Positions 1-13,800 of a stretch of 64,000 bases of DNA are shown one piece after another. Source of the DNA: Taeniopygia guttata (lineage: Eukaryota; Chordata; Aves; Passeriformes; Estrildidae); assembly GCF_048771995.1 (NCBI RefSeq), contig NC_133059.1, forward strand, positions 2,841,001-2,905,000, written 5' to 3'. Each line of letters opens with the position of its first letter. The first letter of the stretch is position 1. The notes under the pieces are model-generated. The model worked only from the letters and a program-made list of their open reading frames with translations, was not told where the DNA came from and ran no database searches. The translations under genes and the position numbers were made by a program.

Positions 1-3000
1 CCAAAAAATTGCAGAATAACCTCAAAAAATGCCCAAAAAAACCCATAAAATGCCCAAAAAAAACCCCAGAAATTCCCAAAAAATCCCAGAAATTCCTAAA
101 ATTTCTAAAATTCCCAAATTTCTGACCGGCAGCCTCGATAAACTCAAAAAAACCCTCAAAAACTTCCCAAAAATCACAAAAAAAAACCCAAAAAATCAAA
201 AAAACCCCATAAAATGCCCAAAACCCCCCAAATTTTCTCCCAAAAATTCCCCAAATTCCTAAAATTCCCAAATTTCTGACTGGTGGCTTCGATGTGCCAA
301 AAAAAGACCTCCTAAAATTCCCAAAAAATTGTAGAATAACCTCAAAAAATGTCAAAAAAATGCCAAAAAAAACCATTAAATGCCAAAAAAATCCCAAAAA
401 ATTCCCAAAAAGTCCCAAAATTCCCACAATTCCCAGAATTCCAAATTTCTGACCAGTGGCCTTGATATATCCCAAAAATAACCCCAAAAAATTCCCAAAA
501 ATTGCAAAAAAACCCCAAAAAATGTCCAAAAAACCCCATAAAATGCCCTAAAAACCCCCAAATTTTCCCCAAAATCCCCAAAAAATTCCCAAAATTCCTA
601 AAATTCCCAGAATTCCCTGAAATTTGAGCAGTGGCCTCAATGTACCCAAAAAAGACCTCCCAAAATCCCCAAAAAATTGCAGAATAACCTCAAAAAAATG
701 CCAAAAAAAGCCCAAAAAACCCCATAAAATGCCCTAAAACCCCACAAATTTTCCCAAAGAATTCCAAAAAAATTCCCAAAATTCCCAAATTCCCGAAATC
801 CCGGGATTCTGACCGGTGGCCTCGATGTACTGGATGCAGCGCTCGATGAAGACGGGGATGGGCCGCTCGGGGCTGACCACGCTGGCCAGGGGCACCCCAA
901 AAAAATCCCCAAAAAAACCCTAAAATCACCCCAAAATTCCCTAAAAATTCCCCAAATTCCCAAATTTCTGACCAGTGGCCTCGATGTACCCAAAAAAGAC
1001 CTCCTAAAATCCCAAAAAAAAATGCAGAATAACCTCAAAAAATGCCAAAAAAATGCCAAAAAAACCCGTAAAATGCCGAAAAAATCCCAAAAACTTCCCA
1101 AATTTTCCCAAAAAATTCCCCAAAAATTCCCAAAATCCGGAATTCTGAATGGTGGCCTCGATGTACTGGATTCAGCGCTCAATGAACCCAAAAAAACCCA
1201 AAAAATTGCGAAAAAATTCCTAAAAATGCCAAAAAACCCCCAAAAAAATTCCTAAAATCTCCCCAAAAGTCCCTAAAAATTCCCAAAATTCCCAAAAATT
1301 CCTGACAAATGGCCTCGATAAACCCAAAAAAACCCTCAAAAAATTCCCAAAAATCGCAAAAAAACCCCAAAAAAAGCAAAAAAAAACCCATAAAATGCCC
1401 TAAAACCCCCCAAATTTTCCCAAAAAATTCCCAAAATTCCCAAATTCCCGAATTCTGACCGGTGGCCTCGATGTACCCAAAAAAAAACCCCCAAAAATTG
1501 AAAAAAAATCCCAAAAAATGCCAAAAAAAAGCCAAAAATCCCCCATTAAATGCCAAAAAAATCCCAAAAAATTCCCAAAAAATTCCCAAAATTCCCGAAA
1601 TCCCGGAATTCCTGACCGGTGGCCTCGATGTACTGGATGCAGCGCTCGATGAAGACGGGGATGGGCCGCTCGGGGCTGACCACGCTGGCCCAAAAACCCC
1701 AAAAAAATCCCCAAAAAAAACCCCTAAAATCACCCCAAAATTCCCTAAAAATTCCCAAAAATTTCCTAAAATTCCCAAAATTCCAAGATTTCTGACCAGT
1801 GGCATTGATGGTGCCAAAAAATAACCCCAAAAAACTCCCAAAAATCGCTAAAAAGACCCCAAAAATGCCCAAAAACCCCATAAAATGCCCCAAACCCCCC
1901 AAAATTTCCCAAAAAATTCCCAAAAATTTCCCAAAAATTCCCAAAAATTCCCGGAATTCCAAAATTCCTGACAAATGGCCTCGATAAACCCAAAAAAACC
2001 CTCCAAAAATTCCCAGAAATTGCAAAAAAAAAACCCCAAAAATGCCCAAAAAACCCATAAAATACCTCAAACTCCCCCAAATTTCCAAAAAAATTCCCCG
2101 AAAATTCTCAGAATTCCCAAAAATTCCCGGAATTCCAAAATTCCTGACAAATGGCCTCGATAAACCCAAAAAAACCCTCAAAAAATTCCCAAAAATTGCA
2201 AAAAAACCCCAAAAAATGCCCAAAAAATCCCAAAAAAACCCATAAAATGCCCTAAAAAACCCCAAATTTTCCCAAAAAAATTCCCAAATTCCCAAATTCC
2301 CGAAATTCCGGAATTCTGACCGGTGGCCTCGATGTACTGGATGCGGCGCTCGATGAAGACGGGGATGGGCCGCTCGGGGCTGACCACGCTGGCCCAAAAC
2401 CACCAAAAAAATCCCCAAAAAAACCCCTAAAATCACCCCAAAATTCCCTAAAAATTCCCAAAATTCCCAAAAATTCCCGGAATTCCAAAATTCCTGACAA
2501 ATGGCCTCGATAAACTCAAAAAAACCCTCAAAAAATTCCCAAAAATCGCAAAAAAACCCCAAAAAATCCCAAAAAAATCCCCCCAACACCCCATAAAATG
2601 CCAAAAAAACCCCAAATTTTCAAAAGAAAAATCCCAAAAATTCCCAAAATTCCCCAAATTCACAAATTCCGGAATTGTGACCGGTGGCCTCGATGTACCC
2701 AAAAAAAACCCCAAAAAAATTCCCAAAAATTGAAAAAAATCCCAAAAAATGCCAAAAAAATGCCCTAAAAACCCCAAAATTTTCCCCAAAAATTCCCAAA
2801 AATTCCCAAAATTCCCGAATTTCCGGAATTCCTGACCGGTGGCCTCGATGTACTGGATGCAGCGCTCGATGAAGACGGGGATGGGCCGCTCGGGGCTGAC
2901 CACGCTGGCCCAAAAACCCCAAAAAAATCCCCAAAAAAAACCCCTAAAATCACCCCAAAATTCCCTAAAAATTCCCAAAATTCCCAAAATTCCCAAATTT

Positions 3001-4746
3001 CTGACCAGTGGCTTCGATGTAGCCAAAAAATAACCCCAAAAAATTCCCAAAAATTGCAAAAAAACCGCAAAAAATGCCCAAAATATCCCCAAAAAAAAAC
3101 CCTAAAATGCCCAAAAACCCCCAAATTTTCCCAAAAAAATCCCAAAAAATTCCCAAAATTCCCAAATTTTCCAAATTTCCAGATTTCTGACTGGTGGCTT
3201 CGATGTACCCAAAAAGACCTCCTAAATTCCCCAAAAAATTGCAGAATAACCTCAAAAAATGCCAAAAAAATCCCCAAAAAACTCCATAAAATGCCCAAAA
3301 AAACCCCAAATTTTCCCCAGAAATTCCCAAATTTTCCCGAAATTCCGGGATTCTGACCGGTGGCCTCGATGTACTGGATGCGGCGCTCGATGAAGACGGG
3401 GATGGGCCGCTCGGGGCTGACCACGCTGGCCCAAAAACCCCCAAAAAATCCCCAAAAAAACCCCTAAAATCACCCCAAAATTCCCTAAAAATTCCCAAAA
3501 TTCCTAAACTTCCCAAAATTCCCAAATTTCTGACTGGTGGCCTCAATGTACCCAAAAAAGATCTTCTAAAATCTCCAAAAAATTGCAGAATAACCTCAAA
3601 AATGCCAAAAAAATGCCAAAAAAACCCCATAAAATGCCCAAAAAACCCCAAAATTTTGCCAAAAAATACCAAAAAATTCCCAGAATTCCCAAATCTTCCC
3701 AAAATCCCGGAATTCTGACTGGTGGCTTTGATGTACCCAAAAAAGACCTCCTAAAATCCCCAAAAAATTGCAGAATAACCTCAAAAAATGCCCAAAAAAC
3801 CCCATAAAATGCCCTAAAAACTCCCAATTTTCCCCAAAAATTCCCCAAAAATTCCCAAAATTCCTAAAATTCCCAGAATTCCCTGAATTTTGACCAGTGG
3901 CCTCGATGCACCCGAAAAAGACCTCCGGAAATGCCCAAAAAAATTGCAGAATAACCTCAAAGAATGTCAAAAAAATGCCAAATAAAACCATTAAATGCCA
4001 AAAAAATCCAAAAAAATTCCCAAAAAGTCCCAAAATTCCCACAATTCCCAAAATTCCAAATTTCTGACCGATGGCCTCGATGTACCCAAAAAATAACCCC
4101 AAAAAATTCCCAAGAATTGCAAAAAAAACACAAAAAATGCCAAAAAAACCCATAAAATGCCAAAAAAAAAACCCCAAAAATCCCAAAAAATTCCCAAAAT
4201 TCCTAAACTTCCCAAAATTCCCAAATTTCTGACCGGTGGCCTCGATATACCCAAAAAAGACCTCCCAAAATCCCCAAAAAATTGCAGAATAACCTCAAAA
4301 AATGCCAAAAAAATGCCAAAAAACCCCCATAAAAAGCCCAAAAACCCCCGAATTTTCCCCAAAAATTCCAAAAAAATTCCCAAAATTCCCAAATTCTCCA
4401 AATTTCCCAAATTCTGTCTGGTGCCCTCGATGTTCTGGATGCAGCGCTTGATGAACCCTAAGGAACACTCCTAAAACCCCCCAAAATACCCCAAAATCCC
4501 CCAGAAATCCCCCAAAATTCCCAAGAAATTCCCCGAAAATGCTGAAAATTCCCAAATTTCAAATTTCTGACCGGTGGCCTCAATGTGCCCAAAAAAGACC
4601 TCCTAAATTCCCCAAAAAATTGAAGAATAACCTCAAAAAATGCCAAAAAAAACCCATAAAAAGCCCTAAAACCCCCAAATTTTCCCAAAAAATTCCCAAA
4701 AAATTCCCAAAAAATTCCCAAAATTCCCAAATCCCGGGATTCTGAC
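1..4746 (-). repeat. ARHGAP35 intron 3 array of exon-3 donor copies
   Basis: Tandem array of about 27 units averaging 171 bp, built of A/C-rich text (CCCAAAAAATTCCC on the plus strand). Each unit carries a copy of the 3' edge of ARHGAP35 exon 3 plus its donor, read on the plus strand as TCTGACCGGTGGCCTCGATG; on the minus strand this is the Ile-Glu-Ala-Thr end followed by G|GTCAGA. Copies begin near 124, 277, 449, 617, 808, 967, 1143, 1302, 1455, 1612, 1790, 1966, 2146, 2316, 2492, 2676, 2830, 3000, 3184, 3352, 3528, 3714, 3889, 4062, 4226, 4413 and 4564. Five (808, 1612, 2316, 2830, 3352) hold about 70-85 bp of exon, up to the Val-Val-Ser-Pro-Glu-Arg region; two (1143, 4413) hold about 35 bp; the rest only 15-25 bp. 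None has the exon's own acceptor, so they are partial copies, not extra exons. Confidence 0.93.
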
Positions 4747-4891
4747 CGGTGGCCTCGATGTACTGGATGCAGCGCTCGATGAAGACGGGGATGGGCCGCT
4801 CGGGGCTGACCACGCTGGCCAGGGGCACCCCGAAGTAGCTGCTCTCCCACGGCGCCTTGGACAGCGACGGGCGCGCCTTCGCCTTCGGCTT
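4747..4891 (-). CDS. ARHGAP35: ARHGAP35 exon 3, start of RhoGAP domain
   Basis: Acceptor CCGTCAG|AAG at 4892-4893 and donor ACCG|GTCAGA at 4745-4746 bound 145 bp. It opens with a basic Lys-Pro-Lys-Ala-Lys-Ala-Arg-Pro stretch, matching the polybasic segment before the human GAP domain, then [19 protein letters not shown] and the [12 protein letters not shown] helix that begin the Rho GTPase-activating fold. It joins exon 2 in phase 0 and ends in phase 1. The donor GTCAGA is weak against the vertebrate consensus, and its 3' edge is the source of the decoys in the following intron. Confidence 0.96.
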
Positions 4892-7800
4892 CTGACGGAA
4901 AAACGGGAAAAAATCATGGAATTCCAGCGGGAAATTACGGGGAAAATCCGAGGAAAATCGGGGGAAAATGAGGGAAAAATCCCGGGAGTTAAAGGGGAAA
5001 ATTGGGGGAAATAGAGGGGAAAGAACAGGGAAAAATAATGGGAAAATCTCAGGAATTTCGGGGAAAATCCAGGGAAAAAATCTCTGAAATCCATGGGGGA
5101 ATCTTTGGGAAAATCCATGGAAAATTCCAGGAAAATTCCTGGGAAAATCGGGGGGAAAACGAGGGGAAAGAATGGGGAAATTAGGGAAAAATCACAGGAA
5201 TTTCAGGGAAAATCCATGGAAAATTCCAGGAAAATTCCTGGGAAAATCGGGGGAAAATCAGGGAAAAATCCCGGGAATTAAAGGGGAAAACCGGGGGGAA
5301 TAGAGGGGAAAGAATGGGGGAAAATCATGGGAAAATCACAGGAATTTTGGGGAAAATCCATGGAAAAATTCCAGGAAAAATCCAGGGGAAAATTCCAGGA
5401 AAAATCCAGGGGAAAATTCCAGGAAAATTCCTGGGAAAATTGGGGGAAAATCAGGGAAAAATCCCGGGAGTTAAAGGGGAAAATCGGGGGAAATAGAGGG
5501 GAAAGAATGGGGGAAAATCAGGGAAAAATCACAGGAATTTTGGGGAAAATCCAGGGAAAAATCTCTGAAATCCATGGGGGAATTCCAGGAAAAATCCAAG
5601 GGAAAATTCCAGGAAAATTCCTGGGAAAATCGGGGGAAAATCAGGGAAAAATCCCGGGAGTTAAAGGGGAAAATTGGGGGGAATAGAGGGGAAAGAACGG
5701 GGGAAAATCAGGGAAAAATCTCAGGAATTTTGGGGAAAATCCATGGAAAAAATCTCTGAAATCCATAGGAAAATCCATGAGAAAATCCATGGAAAATTCC
5801 AGGAAAATTCCTGGGAAAATTGGGGGAAAATCGGGGAAAAATCCTGGGAGTTAAATCGGGAAAATCGGGGGAAATAGAGGGGAAAGAACGGGGGAAAATC
5901 ATGGGAAAAATCACAGGAATTTCAGGGAAAATCCATGGAAAAAATCTCTGAAATCCATGGGGAAATCTATGGGAAAATTCCAGGAAAAATCCAGGAAAAT
6001 TCCTGGGAAAATTGGGGGAAAATCAGGGAAAAATCCCGGGAGTTAAAGGGGAAAATCGGGGGAAATAGAGGGGAAAGAACGGGGAAATCAGGGAAAAATC
6101 AGGGGAAAATCTCAGGAATTTTGGGGAAAATCCAGGGAAAAAATATCTGAAATCCATGGGGAAATCTATGGGAAAATTCCAGGAAAAATCCATGGAAAAT
6201 TCCATGGAAAATTCCAGGAAAATTCCTGGGAAAATCAGGGAAAAATTGGGGGGAATAGAGGGGAAAGAACGGGGAAATCAGGGAAAAATCAGGGAAAAAT
6301 CACAGGAATTTGGGGAAAATCCATGGAAAAAATCTTTGAAATCCATGGGGAAATCCATGGGGAAATCCAGGGGAAAATCCATGGAAAATTCCAGGAAAAT
6401 TCCTGGGAAAATCAGGGAAAAATCCCAAGAGTTTCAGGGGAAATCCATGGGAAAATCCCTGGAAGAATCCGTGGAAAATTCACCAGAATTCCAGGGAAAA
6501 TCCATGGAATAAATCCCTGAAATTCCATGGGAAAATCCCTGGAAAAATCCATGGAAAAATCCCTGGAAAAATCCCTGGAGTTTCAGGGGAAACAGAGGGG
6601 AAATCAGGGAAAAATCCCTGGGAAAATCCATGGAAAAAATTCCTGAAATTCCTGGGAAAATCCATGAAATCCATGAACCATTCCTAGAAAAATCCGGGAA
6701 AAATCCATGGAAAAATCCCCAGAATTTCAGGGAAAAATCCAGGAAAAAAGCCCAGGAAAAATTCCTGGAAAAATCCATGGAAAAATCAGGGGGAAAGCCA
6801 GGGGAAAATCCCGGGAGTTAAAGGGGAAAATCGGGGGAATAGAGGGGAAATCGGGGAAAAATAATGGGAAAATCTCAGGAATTTCAGGGAAAATCCATGG
6901 GAAATTTCATGGAAAATTCCAGGAAAATTCCTGGAAAAATCCAGGGGAAAATTCCAGGAAAATTCCGGGGAAAATCGGGGGAAAATCAGGGAAAAATCCC
7001 GGGAGTTAAAGGGGAAAATTGGGGGAAAACGAGGGGAAAGAATGGGGAAATTAGAGAAAAATCACAGGAATTTCGGGGAAAATCCAGGGGAAAATTCCAG
7101 GAAAATTCCAGGAAAATTCCAGGAAAATTCCTGGGAAAATCGGGGGAAAATCAGGGAAAAATCCCGGGAGTTAAAGGGGAAAATTGGGGGGAATAGAGGG
7201 GAAAGAACGGGGAAATCAGGGAAAAATCACGGAAAAATCTCAGGAATTTTGGGGAAAATCCATGGGAAAATTCCAGGAAAAATCCCTGGGAAAATTCCAG
7301 GAAAATTCCTGGGAAAATTGGGGGAAAATCAGGGAAAAATCCCGGGAGTTAAAGGGGAAATAGAGCGGAAAGAACGGGGAAATCAGGAAAAAATCTCAGG
7401 AATTTTGGGGAAAATCCAGGGAAAAAATCTCTGAAATCCATGGGGAAATCTATGGGAAAATTCCAGGGGAAAATCCATGGAAAATTCCAGGAAAATTCCT
7501 GGGAAAATCGGGGGAAAATCAGGGAAAAATCCCGGGAGTTTCAGGGGAAATCCATGGAAAAATCCCTGGAAGAATCCATGGAAAATTCCCCAGAATTTCA
7601 GGGAAAAGCCATGAAATAAATCCCTGAAATTCCATGGGAAAATCCCTGGAAAATCCATGGGAAAATCTCTGGAAAAATCCCTGGAAAAATCCCTGGAGTT
7701 TCAGGGGAAACAGAGGGGAAATCAGGGAAAAATCCCTGGGAAAATCCATGGAAAAAATTCCTGAAATTCCTGGGAAAATCCATGAAATCCATGAACCATT

Positions 7801-10800
7801 CCTAGAAAAATCCGGGAAAAATCCATGGAAAAATCCCCAGAATTTCAGGGAAAAATCCAGGAAGAATCCCAGGAAAAAAATCCCAGGAAAAATTCCTGGA
7901 AAAATCAGGGGGAAAGCCAGGGGAAAATCTGGGAAAAATCCATGGGAAAATCCAGGAAAAATCCCGGAAAAATCCCGGGAGTTTCAGGGGAAACACAGAG
8001 AAAACAGAGGGGAAATCTGGGATAAATCAGGGAAAATCCATGGGAAAATCCCCAGAATTTCAGGGGAAATCCAGGGAAAAATCCACGGGGAAAATCCCTG
8101 GAAAAAACAATGGAAAAATCCGGGAAAAACCCCTGGAAAAATCCGGGAAAAACCCTGGAAAAAACAATGGAAAAATTTAGGAAAAATCCGGGAAAAACCC
8201 TGGAAAAAACAATGGGAAAATTCAGGAAAAATCCCTGGAAAAATCCGGGAAAAACCCTGGAAAAAACAATGGAAAAAATCAGGAAAAATCCCTAAAAAAA
8301 TCCGGGAAAAACCCCGGGAGTTTCAGGGGAAACAGAGAGAAAACAGAGAGGAAATCAGGAAAAAATCCAGGAAAAATCTGGGAAAAATCTGGGAAAAATC
8401 CCTGAAACTCCAGGGAAAAATCCCAGAAAAAAATCCCAGGAATGTCAGGAAAAATCCATGGAAAAATCCAGGAAAAATCCAGGAAAAACCCCGGGAGTTT
8501 CAGGGGAAACAGAGAGAAAACAGAGAGGATATCAGGAAAAAAATCACGGAAAAATCTGGGAAAATCCAGGAAAAATCTGGGAAAAATCCCTGAAACTCCA
8601 GGGAAAAATCCCAGAAAAACATCCCAGGAAATTTCAGGAAAAATCCATGGAAAAATCCCTGGAAAAATCCAGGAAAAATCCTTGGAAATATCCGGGAAAA
8701 ACCCCGGGAGTTTCAGGGGAAACAGAGAGAAAACAGAGAGGAAATCAGGAAAAAAATCATGGAAAAATCTGGGAAAATCCAGGAAAAATCTGGGAAAAAT
8801 CCCTGAAACTCCAGGGGAAAATCCCGGAAAAAAGTCCCAGGAATTTCAGGAAAAATCCATGGAAAAATCCGGGAAAAATCCATGGAAAAATCGGGGGGAA
8901 ATCCACGGAATTCCAGGGAAAATCCATTCAAACCCCACCTTGGTGTCCTCCTGAAGCTCCTGAGATCCTCCACTGACCACAGGATGACCACTGAGATGAC
9001 CACTGACCACTGGGATGACCTCAGGGACATTCCACCATTCCCATCCCTCCTTGACCTTGACCACCACCCCAAAGTGACCCCTCCAAGCCCCACCTCGGTG
9101 TCCTCCTGAAGTTCCTGAGATCCTCCACTGACCACTGGGATGACCACTGACCCCAGGGATGACCACAGGGACATTCCACCATCCCACCCCTCCTTGACCT
9201 TGACCACCACCCCAAGATGACCTCTCCAAGCCCCACCTTGGTGGTCCTCCTGAAGCTCCTGAGATCCTCCACTGACCACTGAGATGACCACAGGGACATT
9301 CCACCATTCCCACCCCTCCTCAAGGTTGCCCACCACCCCAAGACGCCCCCTCCAAACCCCACCTCGGTGTCCTCCTGAGGTTCCTCAGGATGTTCCTCCT
9401 GCATGGATCCTCCACTGACCACTGGGATGACCACTGGGCCATCCCACCCCTCCTCAAGCTTGTCCACCACCCCAAGATGACCCCTCCAAGCCCCACCTCG
9501 GTGTCCTCCTGAAGCTCCTGAGATCCTCCACTGACCACAGGATGACCACTGGGATGTTCCACCATTCCCACCCCTCCTTGACCTTGCCCACCACCCCAAA
9601 ACGACCCCTCCAAGCCCCACCTTCACCCCAAGCCCCACCTTGGTGTCCTCCTGAAGCTCCTGAGATCCTCCACTGGGAGGATCCATCCACATCCACATCC
9701 ATCCACAGGGATGACCACTGACCATGGGACCATTCCCATCCCTCCTTGACCTTGACCATCACCCAAGATGACCCCTCCAAGCCGCACCTCGGTGTCCTCC
9801 TGAAGCTCCTGAGATCCTCCACTGACCACTGAGATGACCACAGGGACGTTCCACCATTCTATCCCTCCTTGACCTTGACCACCACCCCAAGATGACCCCT
9901 CCAAGCCCCACCTTCACCCCAAGCCCCACCTCGGTGTCCTCCTGAAGTTCCTGAGATCCTCCACTGACCACTGGGACGACCACAGGGACATTCCACCATT
10001 CCCATCCCTCCTTGACCTTGACCACCACCCCAAAGTGACCCCTCCAAACCCCACCTTCACCCCAAGCCCCACCTCGGCGTCCTCCTGAAGTTCCTGAGAT
10101 CCTCCACTGACCACAGGATGACCACTGAATGACCACTGAGATGACCACAGGGATGACCACTGACCATGGGACCATTCCCACCCCTCCTTGACCTTGACCA
10201 CCACCCCAAGATGACCCCTCCAAGCCCCACCTTGGTGTCCTCCTGAAGCTCCTGAGATCCTCCACTGACCACTGAGATGACCACAGAGACATTCCACCAT
10301 TCCCACCCCTCCTTGACCTTGACCACCAGCCCAAGATGACCCCTCCAAGCCCCACCTTGGTGTCCTCCTGAGGCTCCTCAGGATGTTCCTCCTGGGGGAT
10401 CCTCCACAGACCACAGGGATGACCACAGGGATGACCACTAAGATGACCACTGACCACTGGGCCATTCTATCCCTCTTTGACCTTGACCACCACCCCAAGA
10501 TGACCCCTCCAAGCCCCACCTTCACCCCAAGCCCCACCTCGGTGTCCTCCTGAAGCTCCTGAGGTCCTCCAATGACCACAGGATGACCACAGGGATGACC
10601 ACTGACCCCAGGGATGACCACAGGGACATTCCACCATTCCCACCCCTCCTTGACCTTGACCACCACCCCAAGATGACCCCTCCAAGCCCACCTTGGTGTC
10701 CTCCTGAAGTTCCTGAGATCCTCCACTGACCATAGGATGACCACTAAGATGACCACTGACCACTGGGCCATTCTATCCCTCCTTGACCTTGACCATCACC

Positions 10801-13800
10801 CCAAGATGACCCCTGCAAGCCCCACCTTCACCCCAAGCCCCACCGTGGTGTCCTCCTGAAGCTCCTGAGATCCTCCACTGACCACAGGATGACCACAGGG
10901 ACATTCCACCATTCCCACCCCTCCTTGACCATGACCCTCACCCCAAAGTGACCCCTCCAAGCCCCACCTTGGTGGTCCTCCTGAGGCTCCTGAGGATGTT
11001 CCTGCGGCGCGGATCCTCCCCGTCGGCCGCCTCGAAGGCCATGCCGGCGCTGTCCCCCTTGTACCCGCCATGGCCGCCGGGTTCTTCATCCTTCTTCCTG
11101 CCCGAGCCCAGCTCATCGTCGCTGCCGACGCCCAGGCCGGGCCGGTAGCCGGCGAAGCGGCCGAGCCGCGCGCAGCGGGCGCGGTAGAGCCGCGGTTTGG
11201 CGGCGGTGACGGCGGCGCGGCGGCCGCGGCGCTCCAGGGAGCCGCTGTCCATCTCGCTGTCGGAGCCGTTGCCGCTGCCGCCGTTGGACGGCGCCTTGTT
11301 GATGTTGCGCACGGTGATGATCTTGCCCTGGGTGCTGTCCTGAGGAACCGAGTAGATGTTCTCCTCCTCGCTGCGCGGCTTGGCCACCGCGTCCATGGGC
11401 TCGGCGTAGTCCGAAGGGTCGAAGCAATCCGCCGCCAACCACGCCGACGATGACGCCGAGCGCCGCCGGACGTCACGGTGGCCGTCGGCCGCCTCGAAAT
11501 GCGACGGCGCTTTGGGTTTGGGCGGGACCTTGGAGGACGCCGCGACAAACCCGGAGGTGTCACCACCATCCGGCTCGGCGCAGAGTTTGGCGATCTCCTC
11601 GCGGAAGGGGCTGGAGCCCGGCAGCGCCTCGGCGTCCTCCTCGGAGTCGGCGGCGTGGGAGTTGCAGAGCGGCGATCCGGCGCGCGGCGAGTTGAAGACG
11701 TCCTCGCCGGCGCCGCAGGCCTCGGCGGCGTTGTCGTACATGTGCGCCGCCTCCACCATGTTCTTCTTGTCCAGCGCGTCCTTGAGGAAGGGCTGGAAGA
11801 CGTCCAGCTTGGCGTGGCCGCGCGGCAGGGCGGCGAACCGCGCCTCCATCTCCTGCGCCATCTCCTCGCCCTCGGCCAGCTGCTCGCGGCTCACCTCGTC
11901 CTCCGCCTCGGCGCCGTCGGCCAGCGCCACCAGCTGCACCGGCACGATGTCCGGCACGTCGGCCAGGAAGGCGCGCAGCGTGGCCAGCGAGGCGCGGCGC
12001 CGCGCGGCGTAGAAGGCGATGTAGCCGTGCACCAGGCGGCTCTTGCGCAGCCCGAAGGCCGCGTGGTACGACAGCAGCGCCAGCTCCACCCGCCGCCGCT
12101 GCGGCCCCACCGCCGCCTCCAGCAGCACCGCCGCGCCGCCGCCCGGCGCCGCCCGGCACAGCTGCGCCTGCAGGATGGGCAGCAGCGCCTCCTCGGCGCT
12201 CACCGGGTCGCCGCACATCAGGCACGCCGCCAGGCGCAGCTCGGCGCCGTCGGCCGCGTCCCGGGGGCCCGGCGCCGGCGCGGCGCCGAGGCCGCGTTTG
12301 GCGTCCAGCAGCCCCTTGAGGACTTGGCCGATCTGCTTCTCGTTGATGGTGCGGCCGTAGCCGATGCCGGCCGACGCCGGGTCCAGGAAGACGCACTGCA
12401 GCTTGCCGGCGATGCGCTGGCCCTGCTGGATCAGGCTCTGCAGCGTCTCGCCGCCGCCCTCGCCGCCGCCGCGCTTGTTGACCAACACCAGCGCCAGGGG
12501 CAGCTGCGGCGCGGCGTGGCCGTCGCGGCGGCCGGCGGCCGACTCGCGGCTCTTCTCCACGCTCTCCACCACGTAGGACAGCGACTCCTTGGAGTTGTAG
12601 AGGCACAGGCAGCCGTGCGGTTGGAAGGTCGGCGTTTGGAAGGCGTTGACCGGCAGCCGCACGTTGCCCTCGATGGGCCTCAAGGCCAACTCGTAGACCT
12701 TGCCCTCGATGACGTACTTGTCGTCGTCGGCGCAGAGCGCGCGGATCTCGTTGGCCAGCTCGCGCGCCAAGCCGTCCTTGCCCAGGATGACCAGGTTGAT
12801 GCGGTCGGCGTCGGCGTCGCCGCGCCGCTGGGCCGGCCGGGCGAAGCGCGAGGCCAGCAGCTGCTCCACGCGGGCGTCCACGCAGGCGCCGCAGCCGGGA
12901 CACGTCTCCTTGGTGGGGTGGTAGACGAAGTGGATGTGCTTGAGGACCAGCGCGTCGCGCTCGGCCTGCAGCTTCTGCAGCGCCTTGAAGCGCTGCTCCT
13001 CACCCAACACCTCCTGGATGACGCCCATCTTCTCCTTGCTGGGCTTGGCGTCCAGCTCCAGCTCGTAGAAGAGCTCCGAGTACTCCAGGAGCAGCTCCTG
13101 GAAGTCCTCCTTGGCTTTGTCGATCAGGCGCTTCTGGTGCTTGCCGTAGATGTCCACGTAGACCGACTCGTCCAGCCAGAGGTAGAAGTCCTCGTTCATG
13201 ATGAAGCTGCGCGCCTCCTCCCAGGGTTTGCCGGGCGTGACGAAGGGCGAGCTCTCCAGGTTGTCCAGGAACGCCCTCCGCATCTCGGCGCGCTTCCGCT
13301 CGGCGCGCAGCTTCTCCAGGTGGGCCTCGTAGAGCTGCTCGGCCGCCGGCGTCTCCAGCAGGTCGAAGGGGATGCGCTCGTTGTCGGCGTCGTCCACGTG
13401 GTCGCTGGCGTCCCACGGCGTCTCCTCCAGCACCACGAACCACTTGAGGAAGTCGGGTTTGGCCTCCAGCAGCTTCTCGGCCTTGGCGCGGCTCAGGCGG
13501 TCGATCTCGTCCAGATCCGGCACGAGGGCGTCCAGCGCCTGCGGCAGCAGCGCCAGGTACGCGCGGCGGCGCCGCTCGACGTGCTCCTGCTTGAGGCGCT
13601 GCGCGTGCTGCAGGAAGAGCTTCTTGGCCTTCTGGGTGCCCTCCAAGTAGACGTAATCTTGGTACTCCGGCGCCGACCGCATGCGCCGGCTGACGTCCGG
13701 CCACGCCTCGTGGTGGCTCTTGACCACGCGGCTGACCAGCCACTCGTAGCGGTCCTTGGCGGCGGCGATCTGCTGGCTCTGCTGCTTGAGCGCCTCGAAG

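Noticed and set aside
808-3432. Extra RhoGAP exons or a tandem ARHGAP35 duplication
   Set aside because: The copies lack the exon's 5' half and acceptor and are cut at varied points, so they are donor-side fragments within a minisatellite.
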